Shown here: one piece after another, positions 40,833 to 42,611 of the stretch | Layout of the letters: every line of letters starts with the position of its first letter | Numbering within the stretch: position 1 is the first letter of the stretch | Assembly (NCBI GenBank): GCA_005883775.1 | Contig: VBEU01000049.1 | Coordinates: forward strand, 1-42,611 | DNA from: Chloroflexota bacterium | Lineage (GTDB): Bacteria > Chloroflexota > Limnocylindria > P2-11E | DNA length: 42,611 nucleotides | Direction of reading: 5' to 3' | Made by a program: the position numbers and the translations under genes | The notes under the pieces: generated by a model | Told to the model about the DNA's origin: nothing | Databases searched by the model: none | Seen by the model: only the letters and a program-made list of their open reading frames with translations

Positions 40833-42611
40833 GTGGCCGTAAGGAAAGACATACCGGGGGGCGACCGGCGCAAGCGCCGTCCGACCGCGGTGCCGTCCTA
40901 CGGCGCGGGCGATATCCAAGTGCTCGAAGGCCTTGAGGCAGTTCGTCGTCGACCGGGCATGTACATCGGGACGACGGATCTTCGCGGCCTGCACCACCTC
41001 GTCCGCGAGGTGCTCGACAACTCGATCGATGAGGCGATGAACGGAACGTGCGACCGCATCGATCTCTGGATCCACAAGACGAACGAGATCACCGTGGCCG
41101 ACAACGGCCGAGGAATCCCCGTCGGCCCCCACCCGACCCAAAAGGATGCGAAGGGCAAGCCCATGGACGCGCTCCAGGTCGTGATGACCATCCTTCACGC
41201 CGGCGGGAAATTCGGCGGAGCCGGGTACAAGGTCACGGGCGGACTACACGGCGTGGGCGTTTCGGTGGTGAACGCTCTCGCGTCGGAAATGGTCGTAGAG
41301 GTCCATCGAGACGGGAAGCTGTTTACGCAGTCATACGAGCGCGGGAAACCTACGGGTGCGGTCCGCGCGATCACGAAGCCCCAGCTGCCGCTGCCGCCGT
41401 CAGTGCCTTGGCGCCAGCCGGCGCGCGTCACGGGGACGGTCACGCGCTTTGCGCCGGACAAAGAGATGTTCCCGGTGATCGAGTGGGACACCACGATCAT
41501 CACGCAGTGGCTGCGCGAAACCGCTTACCTGAACAAGCGTCTTTGGCTGTCTTTGCACGACGAGCGCAACGGGTCGGAAGAGAACTACTACTTCGACGGT
41601 GGCGTCATCAGCTTCGTCCGCCACCTTAATCGGTCGCACGAGAACCTACACCCGAAGCCCGTCTATGTCGAGCGCACATTCGAAAACAACACCATTGCGG
41701 AGGTCGCGCTCCAGTACAACGACACCTTCGCCGAAAAGGTGTACACGTTCGCGAACAACATCAACACCATCGACGGTGGCGCGCACCTGACCGGCTTCCG
41801 GACCGCGCTCACCCGAACGATCAACGCGTACGCGCGAAAGAGTGGGGCGCTGAAGGATCCAGACCCGAACCTGACGTCCGATGATGTCCGCGAGGGGCTC
41901 ACCGCGGTCATCAGCGTGAAGATCCGCGAACCGCAGTTCGAAGGGCAGACGAAGACGCGCCTCGGCAACGCCGAAGTGGCGGGCCAGGTCGCGACGGCCG
42001 TGAACGACGCCCTCGGTCAGTACCTCGAGGAGAACCCCGCCGACGCGAAGCGCATCGTGGAGAAGTGCCTCACCGCGTTCCGGGCGCGGGAAGCGGCGCG
42101 CAAAGCACGCGATCTCGTGCAGCGCAAGGGTGCGCTCGATGGCTTCTCTCTGCCCGGAAAACTCGCCGACTGCTCGGAGCGCGACCCCGAAAAGTGCGAG
42201 CTCTTCATCGTCGAGGGTCCGTCCGCCGGCGGCAGCGCGAAGGGCGGCCGAGACCGGCGAACCCAGGCGATCCTTCCGCTCCGCGGCAAGATCCTCAACG
42301 TCGAGAAGGCACGAGCCGACAAGATGCTGGGCAACGAAGAGATCAAGGCGCTCATCACCGCGCTCGGCACCGGGATCGGGGACTACTTCGACATCAAGAA
42401 GCTTCGTTACGGCCGGACGATCCTTCTGTGCGATGCCGACGTCGACGGTTCGCACATCCGCACGTTGCTCCTGACCTTGCTGTATCGGCACTTCCGCCCG
42501 CTCGTGGAAGACGGCCGGATCTACATCGGCCAGCCACCTCTCTACCGGCTGCAGCTGGGCAAAGAGGTTCGCTGGGCCTATTCGGACCACGAACGGGACA
42601 AGTCGATCAAG
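40833..42611 (+). CDS. gyrB: DNA gyrase subunit B (partial, C-terminus outside the window)
   Basis: This is the ATPase subunit of gyrase, of which 593 codons are present, with about 50 missing. The GHKL ATPase domain has LEAVRRRPGMYIG, EVLDNSIDEA, DNGRGIPV and the ATP-lid GGLHGVGVSVVNALA. The transducer domain and TOPRIM domain follow (FIVEGPSAGGSAKGGRDRR, LRGKILNVEKAR, LLCDADVDGSHIRTLLL). The TOPRIM motif reads EGPSAGG instead of the usual EGDSAGG; the catalytic Glu and the DADVD acidic cluster remain. GTG 40833 lies two bases after parB with GGAAGG upstream. GyrB is preferred over ParE from overall resemblance. Confidence 0.93.
   Translation, partial: MAVRKDIPGGDRRKRRPTAVPSYGAGDIQVLEGLEAVRRRPGMYIGTTDLRGLHHLVREVLDNSIDEAMNGTCDRIDLWIHKTNEITVADNGRGIPVGPHPTQKDAKGKPMDALQVVMTILHAGGKFGGAGYKVTGGLHGVGVSVVNALASEMVVEVHRDGKLFTQSYERGKPTGAVRAITKPQLPLPPSVPWRQPARVTGTVTRFAPDKEMFPVIEWDTTIITQWLRETAYLNKRLWLSLHDERNGSEENYYFDGGVISFVRHLNRSHENLHPKPVYVERTFENNTIAEVALQYNDTFAEKVYTFANNINTIDGGAHLTGFRTALTRTINAYARKSGALKDPDPNLTSDDVREGLTAVISVKIREPQFEGQTKTRLGNAEVAGQVATAVNDALGQYLEENPADAKRIVEKCLTAFRAREAARKARDLVQRKGALDGFSLPGKLADCSERDPEKCELFIVEGPSAGGSAKGGRDRRTQAILPLRGKILNVEKARADKMLGNEEIKALITALGTGIGDYFDIKKLRYGRTILLCDADVDGSHIRTLLLTLLYRHFRPLVEDGRIYIGQPPLYRLQLGKEVRWAYSDHERDKSIK

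Overview
This is a high-GC chromosomal window, dense with genes and rich in GTG and TTG starts. Many gene pairs overlap by four bases (ATGA, GTGA, TTGA). The gene set (T-box-controlled leuS, parAB next to gyrB, a Ku/LigD end-joining set, comEA-comEC-holA, mreD-mrdA-rodA, a DUF6941 protein) fits a free-living Terrabacteria lineage. I favour an uncultured soil or freshwater member of Chloroflexota. That placement is inference from gene content and composition; no rRNA is present. Almost everything looks like core chromosome. The main accessory-looking piece is a 2-kb segment between a tRNA-Ala gene and a copy of that tRNA's 3' half.

Layout. 1-5682 (minus): a respiratory complex I operon in the order nuoA-C-H-J-K-L-M, lacking nuoB, D, E, F, G and I at their usual places. 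6037-10693 (plus): a LysM/M23 cell-wall protein, a radical-SAM-like protein that has lost its cluster cysteines, obg, nadD and rsfS, followed by tRNA-Ala(CGC). 10799-12826: a possible tRNA-targeted insertion carrying a DoxX-like membrane protein and an alpha/beta-hydrolase-LuxR regulator. 12885-15445 (plus): a 40-residue membrane peptide, a secreted CAP-domain protein and an aldehyde dehydrogenase with an internal deletion. 15442-17674 (minus): a histidine kinase/response regulator pair and a small membrane protein. 17762-24798: a non-homologous end-joining region with LigD, a small hydrolase, a DUF885 peptidase-like protein, a DUF1232 protein, Ku and a second ATP-dependent ligase. 24998-27336 (plus): pyrG and a transaldolase-like gene. 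27333-38939 (minus): holA, a frame-broken comEC, comEA, a DUF6941 protein, leuS, rodA, mrdA (PBP2), mreD and an AI-2E-family transporter. 39143-42611 (plus): a parS site, parA, parB and the first 593 codons of gyrB.

The most unusual element is upstream of leuS. A complete T-box riboswitch can be read there: Stem I with a CTC leucine specifier, the T-box sequence GGGTGGTACCGCGG, and a terminator with a T run. A complete tRNA-Ala(GGC) gene lies inside this leader, on the same strand, between Stem I and the antiterminator, enclosed by a 6-bp helix that abuts the antiterminator. One leader RNA would therefore both sense tRNA-Leu charging and carry a tRNA-Ala, which is made whether or not the riboswitch terminates. 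Processing of that tRNA would cut the sensor away from the switch.

Other points worth checking are the radical-SAM-like pseudoenzyme next to obg, the aldehyde dehydrogenase missing about 23 residues between its catalytic Glu and Cys, the tRNA-Ala 3'-end duplication, the comEC frame break, a perfect inverted repeat over the pyrG promoter, and a near-canonical parS upstream of parA.
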